Below, piece after piece: positions 24,325-33,382 of a stretch of DNA of 61,870 bases. Under the pieces are notes generated by a model, which saw nothing but the letters and a program-made list of their open reading frames with translations, was not told where the DNA came from and did no database searches. The stretch spans positions 1-61,870 of the forward strand of contig JAHJNL010000101.1 in the NCBI GenBank assembly GCA_018820855.1, read 5' to 3'. This stretch comes from Pseudomonadota bacterium (GTDB lineage Bacteria > Desulfobacterota > Desulfobulbia > Desulfobulbales > Desulfocapsaceae). Position 1 is the stretch's first letter. Each line of letters opens with the position of its first letter. Both the position numbers and the translations under genes were made by a program.

Positions 24325-27117
24325 CTATGCCCGGCTGACCTTGCATAGGCCGTCTTTGGTTGCCTGAATCTGGGTGATAATGTCATACCCGTAGTTGGTA
24401 CAGACATTCGCTGAATCACCCATGATATACGGCTCATGACCTGCAGGGTAGTTGCCCGCCAGCGATTCGCCCATGAGTGTACCACCGAAATGGTACGGCA
24501 TGAAAATTGTCTTATCATCAACTCGTTCAGTGAAAAATGCCTTGACCTTGACCTTGCCACCTTCCGGGGATTCGATCCACATCATCTCACCGTCTCGAAG
24601 TCCTAAGTTGTTACCTAAGACAGGGTTGATCTCGGCGTACATTTCCGGTTGCAGTTCGGAGAGGTATTTGTTGCTTCTGGTTTCAGCTCCTCCTCCCATG
24701 TGTTCGACCATGCGTCCGGTGGTCAAGACATATGGGAACTCCTTGACCATATCTGGATTCTGTTCACTTTTGTACCGTGTGAATACTCGGAAATGGTTCG
24801 GTTTATCTTCGTATGTAGGATACTTTTCAATGAGATCGGGTCGTGGTGAATGAAGCGGTTCACGATGGATCGGCACCTGATCAGGGAAGGTCCATACCAC
24901 GCAGCGGGCTCTGGCATTACCAAACGGTGCCATGCCGCGCGCAAGAGCATCTTTGATCGTTTTCTGGGACAGATCTGTCTTCCAGTTGGTGCCGGGAACC
25001 ACGTCTTTGAATTCAGCATAGCCACCCTTGACCTCACTGCCAGGATTACAGACACCTGCGGCAGCCAGCTGACCTTCCGCGCGTCCGGACATGACATAGG
25101 ACGTCTCCAAGCCGAATCGGTTTCTGAAAGGAAGACCGCCTTCTGCTACAGATTTGGATATATCGTAGAGGATAGGTGTCCCAGGATGCGTATCGGTCCA
25201 GCAGGGCCAAGGCATACCATAGTATTCACCGTCACAGGGGCCGCCTTTGGCCTGCAGGGTTTCAATATCAAAGGTGTGCCAGTTTTCCATGTGCTTCTTG
25301 ATCCGCTCGGGGGTCTGACCGTTGTAACCGATGGTCAGGGTTCCTTTGTTGATCTCGCGGGTGATGTCCTCAGGCACTTCCTTGATGTTTTTGTAGAATT
25401 CGTCTGCAAAGCCAAGACGTCCAACCAGGTCTTTCATGATGGTGTAATCGTCTCTGCAGCCACCTATCGGATCAACGATTTTGTGACGCCACTGGATCTG
25501 GCGTGAAGTTGAAGTCACTGATCCCGATGTTTCGTACTGGCTGGAGCAGGGCAGCAGATAGACGTTATCTGTTGTGCAGGTCGCTGCCGCCATGGTTGGG
25601 AAGGGATCGATAATAACAAAGAGATCAAGCTTGTTGTACGCCTTAACTACTCTATTATATTGAGAGTTGGAGTTGGAACCGCAGCCCCACTGGATCATGG
25701 CCTTGATTGGTGTGTACTGCTCTATCTTTTCTTCTCCAAGAACACCTTCATACCAGCGGGCAAGGGTAAATCCCTTGGCATTCATCCACTCTTTTTCTTT
25801 GAATCTGGATGCGATATAATCGTAATCGACATCCCAGACCCGGCACCAGTGCTTCCAGGCGCCGTCTGACAGCCCGTAATACCCGGGCAGATTGTCTGCC
25901 AGAACACACATGTCTGTTGCACCCTGTACGTTGTCGTGTCCACGGAAGATGTTGGTGCCGCCGCCTGATTTACCCATATTGCCAAGTACGAGCTGCAGAA
26001 TGCAGAAGGCACGGGTAATAGAGGAACCGATAGAATGCTGGGTTCCACCCATACACCAGGTGAGGGAAGTAGGTCTGTTTGTGGCCAGGATCTTGGCTAC
26101 TTTTCTGACCTGATCTGCCGGAATACCGGTGATGTTTTCGACTTCTTCCGGTGTGTATTTGCTGGCGACTTCAACCATCTCGGGGTAACCGGCCACCCGG
26201 GTGCTGATAAACTCTTTGTCTTCCCAACCGTTCTGGATGATTTCGTTGATAAGCCCCATGATAAAGGCGCAGTCCGAACCTGGACGTATGCGAACAAATT
26301 CAGTAGCTTTTGCAGCGAGCTTGGTAAAGCGCGGATCAACCACGATTATTGGCGCATTATTGACCTCCTTTGCATGCAGAATATGCTGCATGGAGATCGG
26401 ATGCGCCTCAGCGGCGTTGGACCCGATAAAAATAAATGATTTTGCATGCCTCATATCGTTCAGGCTGTTGGTCATTGCTCCGTAACCCCATGTATTGGCG
26501 ACACCTGCCACCGTTGTGGAGTGTCAGATACGGGCCTGATGATCGACGTTATTCGACCCCCAGAATGCAGCAAATTTCCTTTGCAGATAGGCCATTTCAG
26601 TGGAGACCTTGGCACTGCCGTTTAAGTGCAGGGCGTCGGGACCGTCTTTTTCACGGATGGCTGTCAATTTAGCAGAAACTTCACTCATCGCCTGATCCCA
26701 GGTGATTTTCTGCCATTTCCCATTGACTCGCTTCATCGGGCTTTTGAGTCTTTTTTCACTGGTCACCATGTCGATGGCTGAGGCACCCTTACAGCAGTAG
26801 CCGCCTCGGCTGACAGGATGGTCCTGGGCTACTTCCTGTCTCACCCAGACGCCATTTTGGACTTCAGCATTGATACCACAGCCTACAGCACAGTGGGTGC
26901 AGATGGAACGAACCATTTTAGAATCGGGGTAGGCTGCTTTAGCGGCGGCAGGTGAGGCTGCTTTCGCAGTCATCCTTGTTGTCATAGCCGCGCCAGTCAG
27001 GGCAGCTGTTGCTACCGACAGTTTGAGGAATGAGCGTCTGGCAACCTTGGGATTCAGGGTTACCCGACTGGTTTTCGTTCCTATGGTAGAGGAACTGTGA
27101 ATTTTTCGTTGCGCCAT
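24325..27117 (-). CDS. fdnG: Formate dehydrogenase alpha subunit, selenocysteine, Tat-exported
   Basis: 930-residue bis-MGD oxidoreductase that oxidises formate to CO2 in the periplasm. A Tat signal (RRSFLK at 27-32) precedes a hydrophobic stretch; the first [4Fe-4S] site is CTHCAVGC plus YCCKG. The in-frame UGA at 26524-26526 is selenocysteine 198 in [26 protein letters not shown], exactly the catalytic motif of FDH-N/FDH-O. A read that stops at UGA breaks the gene into 24325-26511 and 26524-27117. The rest carries the molybdopterin domains (for example [26 protein letters not shown]). First of three tightly linked genes with beta and gamma. Cofactor metal may be Mo or W; sequence does not decide. 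Confidence 0.97.
26497..26526 (-). promoter_or_regulatory. bSECIS element of the FDH alpha gene with its UGA
   Basis: After UGA (26526-26524) and 11 bases, GGTGGC-AGGT-GTCGCC (26512-26497) folds to a 6-bp stem with two wobble pairs. The AGGU apex matches the SelB-recognised loop of E. coli fdhF and fdnG. Confidence 0.85.
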
Positions 27118-27137
27118 TTGAGAGTCTCCTTTTTCGG

Positions 27138-27326
27138 TTAACGCAGTGAGTCGTAATACTTCTTGAAGGCTTCTGACTTCCGGTAGAGTACTTCGTCCGG
27201 ACGCCTGGCTTTCATCTGTTCCTTGGCCTTTGCCTTTGTCCCAACCAGGGTCGAGCCGGCGACTATCGCCGAGCCAGCCAGTATCTGTTTGAGAAAGGAT
27301 CGCCTGTTGTCATCTTTTTCCTGCAT
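27138..27326 (-). CDS. Small Tat-signal protein of formate dehydrogenase regions
   Basis: 62 residues: RRSFLK Tat motif at 8-13, hydrophobic core to about residue 28, then a charged 35-residue tail (RRPDEVLYRKSEAFKKYYDSLR). Matches the family of short FDH-region Tat targets found beside fdnG-type genes in many anaerobes; function unknown, possibly a small chaperone or subunit. ATG 27326 follows GGAGG, and the gene ends 20 bases before fdnG. Confidence 0.88.
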   Translation of the reverse strand: MQEKDDNRRSFLKQILAGSAIVAGSTLVGTKAKAKEQMKARRPDEVLYRKSEAFKKYYDSLR

Positions 27327-27407
27327 ACTTTTCCTCCATAAGGTTTATGGAAACATTTGAGCTACTTGCCTTGCCGGCCAATTGCCATATTGTGTAATTT
27401 TTTCCTT

Positions 27408-28061
27408 TTAGTTATTAATAGATTGCCAGTTTGTTTCGGGTTTGTTCTGTAAGAGGCCTTGCTCCAGCTCAAGGTAGGCACAGAGAAAGGCCATACACTT
27501 TTGATAGAAATCAGCCTTTGGATTGCCTTTGATGCTCTTCTCTATATGATGTGCGGTTGGCAGGAGAAACTGGTGTAATAATTGGTCCTGCACTTCTCTC
27601 GCCATATCCGAACCCTGTTTTTCTTCTTCAACAAGGGTAATCAGCGTATCCAGCATGAGCAGAAGAGAGTCTTCAGAATCAGTGATGGAATCGTTCTTGA
27701 TAAGCTGGTTTTGTTTTAAGAGTTCACGGTAGCTGACGAGACTTGGACCGAAACTCTTGCCATCAAGATAAAAGGCTGCGTTTAACGGGAGAAGGTGTTT
27801 GCTGTAAGGATCGACGAAGAGGTCGTAGTACTCTTCTCTCAATTCCCTGAGGTCCTTATTGTCCAGCATTTCGCCAAGCTCACGGATAACTGTGTCGAGC
27901 TGTTGATTGATGCGTTCCTTGTTGAGAGCGGCAAAAATTCCCCGCCAGCGGCTGATCCGCTCGGCATCGGGCGTATCCTGGAAAAAAGATTTGAAAAGAT
28001 CCAGAAAACGAAGGCGTACCAAGCAAAGGTCACGATCTGATAGTTCGGTGTTTTGAGTCAT
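27408..28061 (-). CDS. TorD-family molybdoenzyme chaperone
   Basis: 217 residues, all-helical cytosolic chaperone that binds the Tat signal of molybdoenzymes and proofreads cofactor insertion. Typical blocks are LREEYYDLFVDPYSKHLLPLNAAFY in the middle, and LLHQFLLPTAHHIEKSIK towards the end, where TorD proteins have an H-x3-F/W signature. The start overlaps the polyferredoxin stop (ATGA). Fdn alpha is the obvious client. Confidence 0.88.
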   Translation of the reverse strand: MTQNTELSDRDLCLVRLRFLDLFKSFFQDTPDAERISRWRGIFAALNKERINQQLDTVIRELGEMLDNKDLRELREEYYDLFVDPYSKHLLPLNAAFYLDGKSFGPSLVSYRELLKQNQLIKNDSITDSEDSLLLMLDTLITLVEEEKQGSDMAREVQDQLLHQFLLPTAHHIEKSIKGNPKADFYQKCMAFLCAYLELEQGLLQNKPETNWQSINN

Positions 28062-29929
28062 TTCTCATGCCTCTCGAATAGGTTAACAACACGGCATTTA
28101 TCACAGTATTTCAGCAAATCATCTTGACTGTCATACATGTTTTTGGCAGCGAGAATGGAAATTACCTTTTCCAACGATTTACGTGTGCCGAATATTTTGC
28201 CACATGCCTGACACTTGACTGGCTCGGCTTGAGCCACAGTCTTTTTCTCGAAAAATGATGCCTGTAAGGAGAGGCCGGGTAGGGCTGTAAGGGCGTTTTC
28301 CGGGCAGACTGTAATGCATATTCCGCATTGCACACAAAGGGCTGGATAATGTTTGAGCGAAAAATTGCTGCTGTCGGCTGTCAATGATTCTACACGGCAA
28401 TCACCTACACAGGCGCTGCAGTGAGTGCATTTTTCTTCATCGCAGATTATTTCACCAAAACTGTTTGTGACAGTGTCAGTTAGACGGACTGGTTCGGCAT
28501 CGCTTTGCAGCCTGAGAAAGTTGAGCAGGTCGATGAGTTTCTCTCTACGATTAGTGTAGGAAAAATCATGATAGAAGCTGGTTAGCGGCCCAGGGCTCTT
28601 TTCTTCAGCGAGACAAGCGCTTAGCTGCTGCGTTTCGATCATACGTACCGCATCTTGTATGTGAAAAAGGGCCTGGAGAATAGTGTTGACGAATTGGACT
28701 TGAAGTCCTGCTTTACTGTTTTTTGTTCCTAGGGTGAAAATCCGTCCTGCTCCCATGGCAAAGAGCAGAAGGAGCTGCATGGCACTTAATGAATCAGGTT
28801 GCGGATGTTCCAGAAAAAATACGTTGTTAGTCCGCTGTGCTGGTGTGTACCACCAGTAACGGTGCAAATCGTGTTCGCTTCCCAGGATTACAGTTGTTCC
28901 GGCAGGGAGGGCGAAGGTTCTGAAATATTCAACAAAATGCATGTCATCAAAACGTTTGTACTGCAGTGCGCCTGTGGGACAGGCGGCCAGGCAGGCGCCA
29001 CATTCAAGGCATGCAAGGTGATCTATTTGTACACCGTCTTGGTCTTGCTTCACGGCATTGTGGGGACAGGCATTGAGACAGGCCGTGCAGCCTATTCCTC
29101 GTTTGGCGCTATATTGGCAGAAAGTATGATTCCAGGTTATGGCTTCTTCGACCTGCGTAGCATAGATAGACTTGAAGAGGCGGGGAAGAGTGTCTTCAGA
29201 GTATATTTTATCCTTGTTTTGGGGGAGATCCGCCTTGGCTCCCTGGAGAAGAAGAATAGCCGGGGTCAAGAGTTCTCTATTTTCTACGGCATGCAGATCA
29301 ATCGCTGCGTGCGAACAGGCGGCTACGCATTCTTTGCACAATGTACATCGGGAAAAATCAAGAAACAGCTGCTCGGATAAACAGTGTTCGGGACACACCG
29401 GACCACAATCGCCGCAGTAAGTACAGCGGCTAAGATCAACAGCTTGCTTGACCATGAAGCGGAGTCGGAAACCATCCTGTGTTTCTGTAATTTCCAACGC
29501 TTCGGCAGTGACCATTTCCGGATGATAGCCCCGCACAAGTAATGGGTCGATCTGCAGGACGCCGCCGTAGGTATCTGTAAAAGTCTGTAAGGAGTTCGCA
29601 TCTGCTCCCAGGACAGTCACACGGGGATCTGGCTCCAGGGTATAGGTTCGGTAGGCCTGGCTGTTGCTGCGGGTAAATTCAGCCCTGGCGATAGCGGCCA
29701 TGGCTGTTTCGCTGTAGTCTGCGAGGTCTCCGTTGAGCTGCAAAGTCGGGGAAAGGGGAAATGACGAATCGGGGTGGACTGAGGGGAACCCGCCAGCGAG
29801 AAGGACGTCCTTGTCTGACCCTTGTCGATAGCTGAAGGCTTCACCCGGACGCACAGGAATGGGGATAGAGGAAAAAATCGGATCTGCACCCTTACCCGAG
29901 CACAGAAGATGTCCTGAATAGTTTTTCAT
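28058..29929 (-). CDS. Polyferredoxin-type Fe-S protein of the FDH operon
   Basis: About 623 residues, cytosolic, no signal or membrane segment. Cysteine groups, in order: CTYCGDCGPVCPEHC, CTLCKECVAAC, CTACLNACPHNAV, CLECGACLAACPTGAL, CTHCSACVGDC, CVQCGICITVCPENAL, and a C-terminal CQACG...CDKC zinc or Fe-S finger, enough for at least six [4Fe-4S] clusters. The region between groups four and five (about 345-465) has no cysteine clusters and no recognised fold. Likely links formate-derived or other electrons with a cytosolic partner, but the partner is unknown. Start uncertain: ATG 29929 chosen, GTG 29953 is an in-frame alternative with AGG nearby. First gene of the FDH operon. Confidence 0.85.
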   Translation of the reverse strand: MKNYSGHLLCSGKGADPIFSSIPIPVRPGEAFSYRQGSDKDVLLAGGFPSVHPDSSFPLSPTLQLNGDLADYSETAMAAIARAEFTRSNSQAYRTYTLEPDPRVTVLGADANSLQTFTDTYGGVLQIDPLLVRGYHPEMVTAEALEITETQDGFRLRFMVKQAVDLSRCTYCGDCGPVCPEHCLSEQLFLDFSRCTLCKECVAACSHAAIDLHAVENRELLTPAILLLQGAKADLPQNKDKIYSEDTLPRLFKSIYATQVEEAITWNHTFCQYSAKRGIGCTACLNACPHNAVKQDQDGVQIDHLACLECGACLAACPTGALQYKRFDDMHFVEYFRTFALPAGTTVILGSEHDLHRYWWYTPAQRTNNVFFLEHPQPDSLSAMQLLLLFAMGAGRIFTLGTKNSKAGLQVQFVNTILQALFHIQDAVRMIETQQLSACLAEEKSPGPLTSFYHDFSYTNRREKLIDLLNFLRLQSDAEPVRLTDTVTNSFGEIICDEEKCTHCSACVGDCRVESLTADSSNFSLKHYPALCVQCGICITVCPENALTALPGLSLQASFFEKKTVAQAEPVKCQACGKIFGTRKSLEKVISILAAKNMYDSQDDLLKYCDKCRVVNLFERHEK

Positions 29930-29993
29930 AAACGTTTTTCTCTCAAGGGTCACCTTGCCTGATTATGTGAAGCGACCGCAAAAATGTTTTTTC

Positions 29994-30038
29994 GTTTCAA
30001 GGCTGAAACAGTTTCATTCCTGGAAAAGATCAGGAATG
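29994..30038. promoter_or_regulatory. Dyad cluster upstream of FDH operon, candidate operator
   Basis: GTTTC-N6-GAAAC (29994-30009) is followed directly by GTTTC and by the perfect 8-bp dyad CATTCCTG-N8-CAGGAATG (30015-30038). This sits 65-109 bases upstream of the first FDH-operon gene and just beyond the response-regulator gene, where that regulator could bind. Assignment to any protein is inference. Confidence 0.5.
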
Positions 30039-30135
30039 TAAATTAATACTATGATAAAGAATGAAGGAAAGAAATAGGGAGAGGACCTTTTTTTTTGTAG
30101 GGTAAAGACAACAATTCCTGTAGGTCGTGCAGGCC

Positions 30136-30807
30136 TTACAAGGAAGGGTGTCTTTTGTGGAAACATTCATTAGCCGTCCACAAGACTGCACGTCTGGTCA
30201 GTTCTGTAGCATTTTTCAAACCGAGTTTCTGTTTGATACGGTCACGATATGTGCCAATTGTCTTGACGCCGAGTGTCATCTGATTGGCAATTTCTCTGGT
30301 AGACAAGCCGGCGCCGATGAGACGGAACACCTCCAGTTCCCTGTCAGTCAAAATATCTACCGTTGATACGCCCTTGCAATTTGGATTGACCTGCAGTTTG
30401 TCAAGCAGGAGGGCAACCATGTTACTGCTGGCGTGGATTCTGCCTGCGCGGATATTCCGAAGAGCAGAAATTACCGATTCGGAAGCCTCTCTTTTCATGA
30501 CATATCCTCGCGCTCCTGCTCGGATAGCCCGCTCAGCCCAGACAGATTCATCGTGCATGGATAATACCAGCACCGGAATGTTTTTGTCGGAACCGCTTAT
30601 CTCTTTTACCAGTTCAAGGCCGTTATCCTCGGCCAGGGAAATGTCGATGATAGCCATATCGGGTGCCTCTGCGGCAAGTGCCTTGCGTGCTTCAAAGATG
30701 TCTGCAGCCACAGCACAGACCGTGAAGTCTTCTGCCTGGTTGATCAGTTCTTTCATGCCCATCCGAAAAATGGGGTGATCGTCAACAATAAGAATCTTGG
30801 ATTTCAT
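30136..30807 (-). CDS. NarL/FixJ-type response regulator (REC-LuxR HTH)
   Basis: 223 residues. Receiver domain with VDDHP, phospho-acceptor Asp55 in MAIIDISLAE and Lys in GYVMKREAS. LuxR-type HTH from about 150 to 205 (LTDRELEVFRLIGAGLSTREIAN). The start overlaps the stop of the sensor kinase (ATGA), making it the cognate partner. The FDH operon lies directly downstream, so it is the likely target. Confidence 0.94.
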   Translation of the reverse strand: MKSKILIVDDHPIFRMGMKELINQAEDFTVCAVAADIFEARKALAAEAPDMAIIDISLAEDNGLELVKEISGSDKNIPVLVLSMHDESVWAERAIRAGARGYVMKREASESVISALRNIRAGRIHASSNMVALLLDKLQVNPNCKGVSTVDILTDRELEVFRLIGAGLSTREIANQMTLGVKTIGTYRDRIKQKLGLKNATELTRRAVLWTANECFHKRHPSL

Positions 30808-33236
30808 GAGAAAACCTCTCCATAAAGAGTCACAAGTGTACCGTTGTTGTCACCGGGTCGGATATCAAGGGTAGCACCAATTGCCTTTGCCCGGTACTGC
30901 ATGGTATGTAATCCCAGGCCTTTTTTTCGACCCTGCTCCGGTATACCCTGGCCGTCATCGATGATGGTTACAGACAGGCGGTTGTCATGGCGCAGAATTA
31001 TAATTCGTATCGTATCCGGCCTGCCATGCCTGGCGGCATTAAAAAGGGCCTCCCTGATAATATAATATACATGTGGAGCAATATTACTGGCAAGCGGTTC
31101 GGCTCGGCGGTCGAACGAGAGTCTGCAGTGCACGGGATACAGCTGCTCTATTTCAGCAACCAACTCCTCAATGGCAGCCTCCAGTCCATGTTCTATGACA
31201 TGTACCGGATACAATCCCCGCGAGAGCCAACGTGTCTTTTCAATGGCCTCGCGGATCAGGTCTCGGATGGTGCTCAGCTGTCCAGCCTCTTTGGGCGCAT
31301 GTGTTTCCAGTCGCTGCTGCAGGACTTTGCTTAAGATTTCTACGCCGCTTAGGTGGGAGCCAAGATCATCGTGGAGGTCTCGGCCGATTTTGCTTCGTTC
31401 TTCTTCGCTTATGGCAATGATTTGTCTTTCCAGATTGGCCATTTCTTTTTCAGAACATGTTTTGAGCACATGGAGCCACATGCCCTCAAGCAGCATGGTC
31501 ATCTGACGCACATCAGAATTGTCGTAATCTTTGGAACTGTTGCACACTCCAGCCACCAGTACGACTTGATTGTTGTTGCTGATCGGCACATCTACCCGGC
31601 GTTCTATTTTCTGACTGTATGGGTAAGCATCAGGATTTGTTTTATCGCCGTCGTTTACGATGCAGACTTTTTGTTGCCGTATGCAACTGCCGATCAAACC
31701 ACTATCCGCCAGGCGTCTGGGGTTAATGCTGTCATCATCAGGGCTGAGACCGACTTGCCCGAGGCCAATGGTCACCTGGGAACATAACGTAGTGTGAGTC
31801 TGGGCGTGATTGACCAGAGCGATGTAGCCTCTTGTGCTGCCGGTAATCTGGACAATACGGTGCAGGACAAAGTCATATTTGTCATTGATGTCGAATTCAT
31901 CCATCGATCCGAGTTGGAGCAGGGTGTCAAGTCGCAGTTCATCACGGTGCAGGATCCGCTCTTTTTCAATGCGATCATCCACCATGGCGTTGGCAAGCCT
32001 GCCCAGATCTTCAAACTCGGAAAAGGCAAGGTCCGTGTCCTGTATTTTTACCTGGGTATGCGCGGCTTTTCTGAAAAAATCGGTAAAGAGACTGATTCCG
32101 TGTTTGATCTTAATCGAGTGGTAATAGGTCATGCTGAGGAGCAATAGAACGGCAATGGCAAAGAGTCCGATAAAGATGAACACATTTTTGAAGGAAATGG
32201 CGGTATAGGTCAGAGTTTCATCATGGATGGCCTTTGCCATGGCATCCATGGATATGTCGGCAGCCAGTATCCAGTTCCATTCGGGGTACGCTTTGATGAA
32301 ACTGAGACGCTGCTGGCCTTCATCGGGATACATCTTTGCACTGCGATACAGGACATACCCACCGGAACTGTTTTCCAGTCCTGTCTTCAGTAAAGTCTGT
32401 CCATAGGTCTTTCCCTCTATGTCGGTAAGGTCTGTGACCGACCTGCCGATGAAGTTTTTGTTCTGATGGCTGATGATCGTCCCGTCAAAACGAAAGCAGA
32501 GGATATGCCCGTCTCCGCCAAACTGTATATCCTGTACGGTGGCAAGTATTTCCTCCTGCAGATTTTTCTCCATGGCTGCGCTGGATATGCCGGCCCCGAT
32601 GTACCAGTCAAATGGTTGAAAGTATTTGACAAAGGTGATGCCTGGAAAGCATTTGCTCGTGGAGTCGTCTTCCATGTGCTTGTGACGGAATATGCCTGCA
32701 CCTTTTTCTTTGAGCATCTTAACAATATTCAGGGCTACCGGTTTGCCGGTTTGATCTTTGAGTTGGCACAGACTTTGTCCCTCAAGAAGGGGGTCATTTG
32801 CAAAGAGATCAATGACATCCTCCTCGATTCGCCCGGCAAAATAGTAGCCAAGACCGTTGTCCCAGCGAATCGGACGCAGTATCTCGGCGACCATGGAACG
32901 CAACTGCAGCATGTCCTTTTCTTCCCTGTACATCCGGTAGATGTGAGAGGCTATGGTATATGCGGATTGGACTTTCACGCGCAATTCGTTTTCGATGCGC
33001 AGGTCTGCCTGAGAACGTCGCTGCTCTATGAAATCCAAGACACTGTTCGCCTCTTCCCTGGCCCTCGTCTGGTAGAGTTCCTTGTAGTTCTGTTGTATAT
33101 TGGCGATGCTTTCCTGGTACGTCTGGTATTCGTTGATTATCCAGAATATTCCAATAAAGACAGCGAGTGCCAGGATGACAGTCAGGGAAGCACGGAAGGG
33201 AGCGGATGAGAGCGTGGGGCGGCGTGTTTTAGCCAT
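30804..33236 (-). CDS. Membrane sensor histidine kinase: double Cache, GAF, HisKA_3
   Basis: 810 residues. Transmembrane segment 17-35, periplasmic double-Cache region (about 60-340, with WDNGLGYYFAG and the repeated FIKAYPEWNWILAADIS type), second segment 348-370, HAMP-like linker, GAF-like domain about 435-590, then the NarX-type dimerisation domain with phospho-His622 in SKIGRDLHDDLGSHLS. The ATPase part has IIREALFNAARHG and GLGLHTMQYRA. Partner of the following LuxR-type regulator. The double-Cache and upstream binding-protein gene suggest a small periplasmic ligand such as an organic acid, though none can be named. Confidence 0.92.
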   Translation of the reverse strand: MAKTRRPTLSSAPFRASLTVILALAVFIGIFWIINEYQTYQESIANIQQNYKELYQTRAREEANSVLDFIEQRRSQADLRIENELRVKVQSAYTIASHIYRMYREEKDMLQLRSMVAEILRPIRWDNGLGYYFAGRIEEDVIDLFANDPLLEGQSLCQLKDQTGKPVALNIVKMLKEKGAGIFRHKHMEDDSTSKCFPGITFVKYFQPFDWYIGAGISSAAMEKNLQEEILATVQDIQFGGDGHILCFRFDGTIISHQNKNFIGRSVTDLTDIEGKTYGQTLLKTGLENSSGGYVLYRSAKMYPDEGQQRLSFIKAYPEWNWILAADISMDAMAKAIHDETLTYTAISFKNVFIFIGLFAIAVLLLLSMTYYHSIKIKHGISLFTDFFRKAAHTQVKIQDTDLAFSEFEDLGRLANAMVDDRIEKERILHRDELRLDTLLQLGSMDEFDINDKYDFVLHRIVQITGSTRGYIALVNHAQTHTTLCSQVTIGLGQVGLSPDDDSINPRRLADSGLIGSCIRQQKVCIVNDGDKTNPDAYPYSQKIERRVDVPISNNNQVVLVAGVCNSSKDYDNSDVRQMTMLLEGMWLHVLKTCSEKEMANLERQIIAISEEERSKIGRDLHDDLGSHLSGVEILSKVLQQRLETHAPKEAGQLSTIRDLIREAIEKTRWLSRGLYPVHVIEHGLEAAIEELVAEIEQLYPVHCRLSFDRRAEPLASNIAPHVYYIIREALFNAARHGRPDTIRIIILRHDNRLSVTIIDDGQGIPEQGRKKGLGLHTMQYRAKAIGATLDIRPGDNNGTLVTLYGEVFS

Positions 33237-33382
33237 TATGCCACCCGGAAGAATGATGGGTATCGTGAACCTGCATCCATTATCCGATAAGAAGCTGCAA
33301 TATTTCTGTGCTGTGGCTTACGCGAGTAATGAAAAGCGGCATTATTGTCAGGAGCTGTTGCTTTGTCTTGTGGCATGCCGGT

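Noticed and set aside
24325-27117. Reading the FDH alpha gene as a frameshifted or nonsense pseudogene
   Set aside because: UGA sits exactly at the catalytic Sec position with a bSECIS, and both halves align continuously in one frame.
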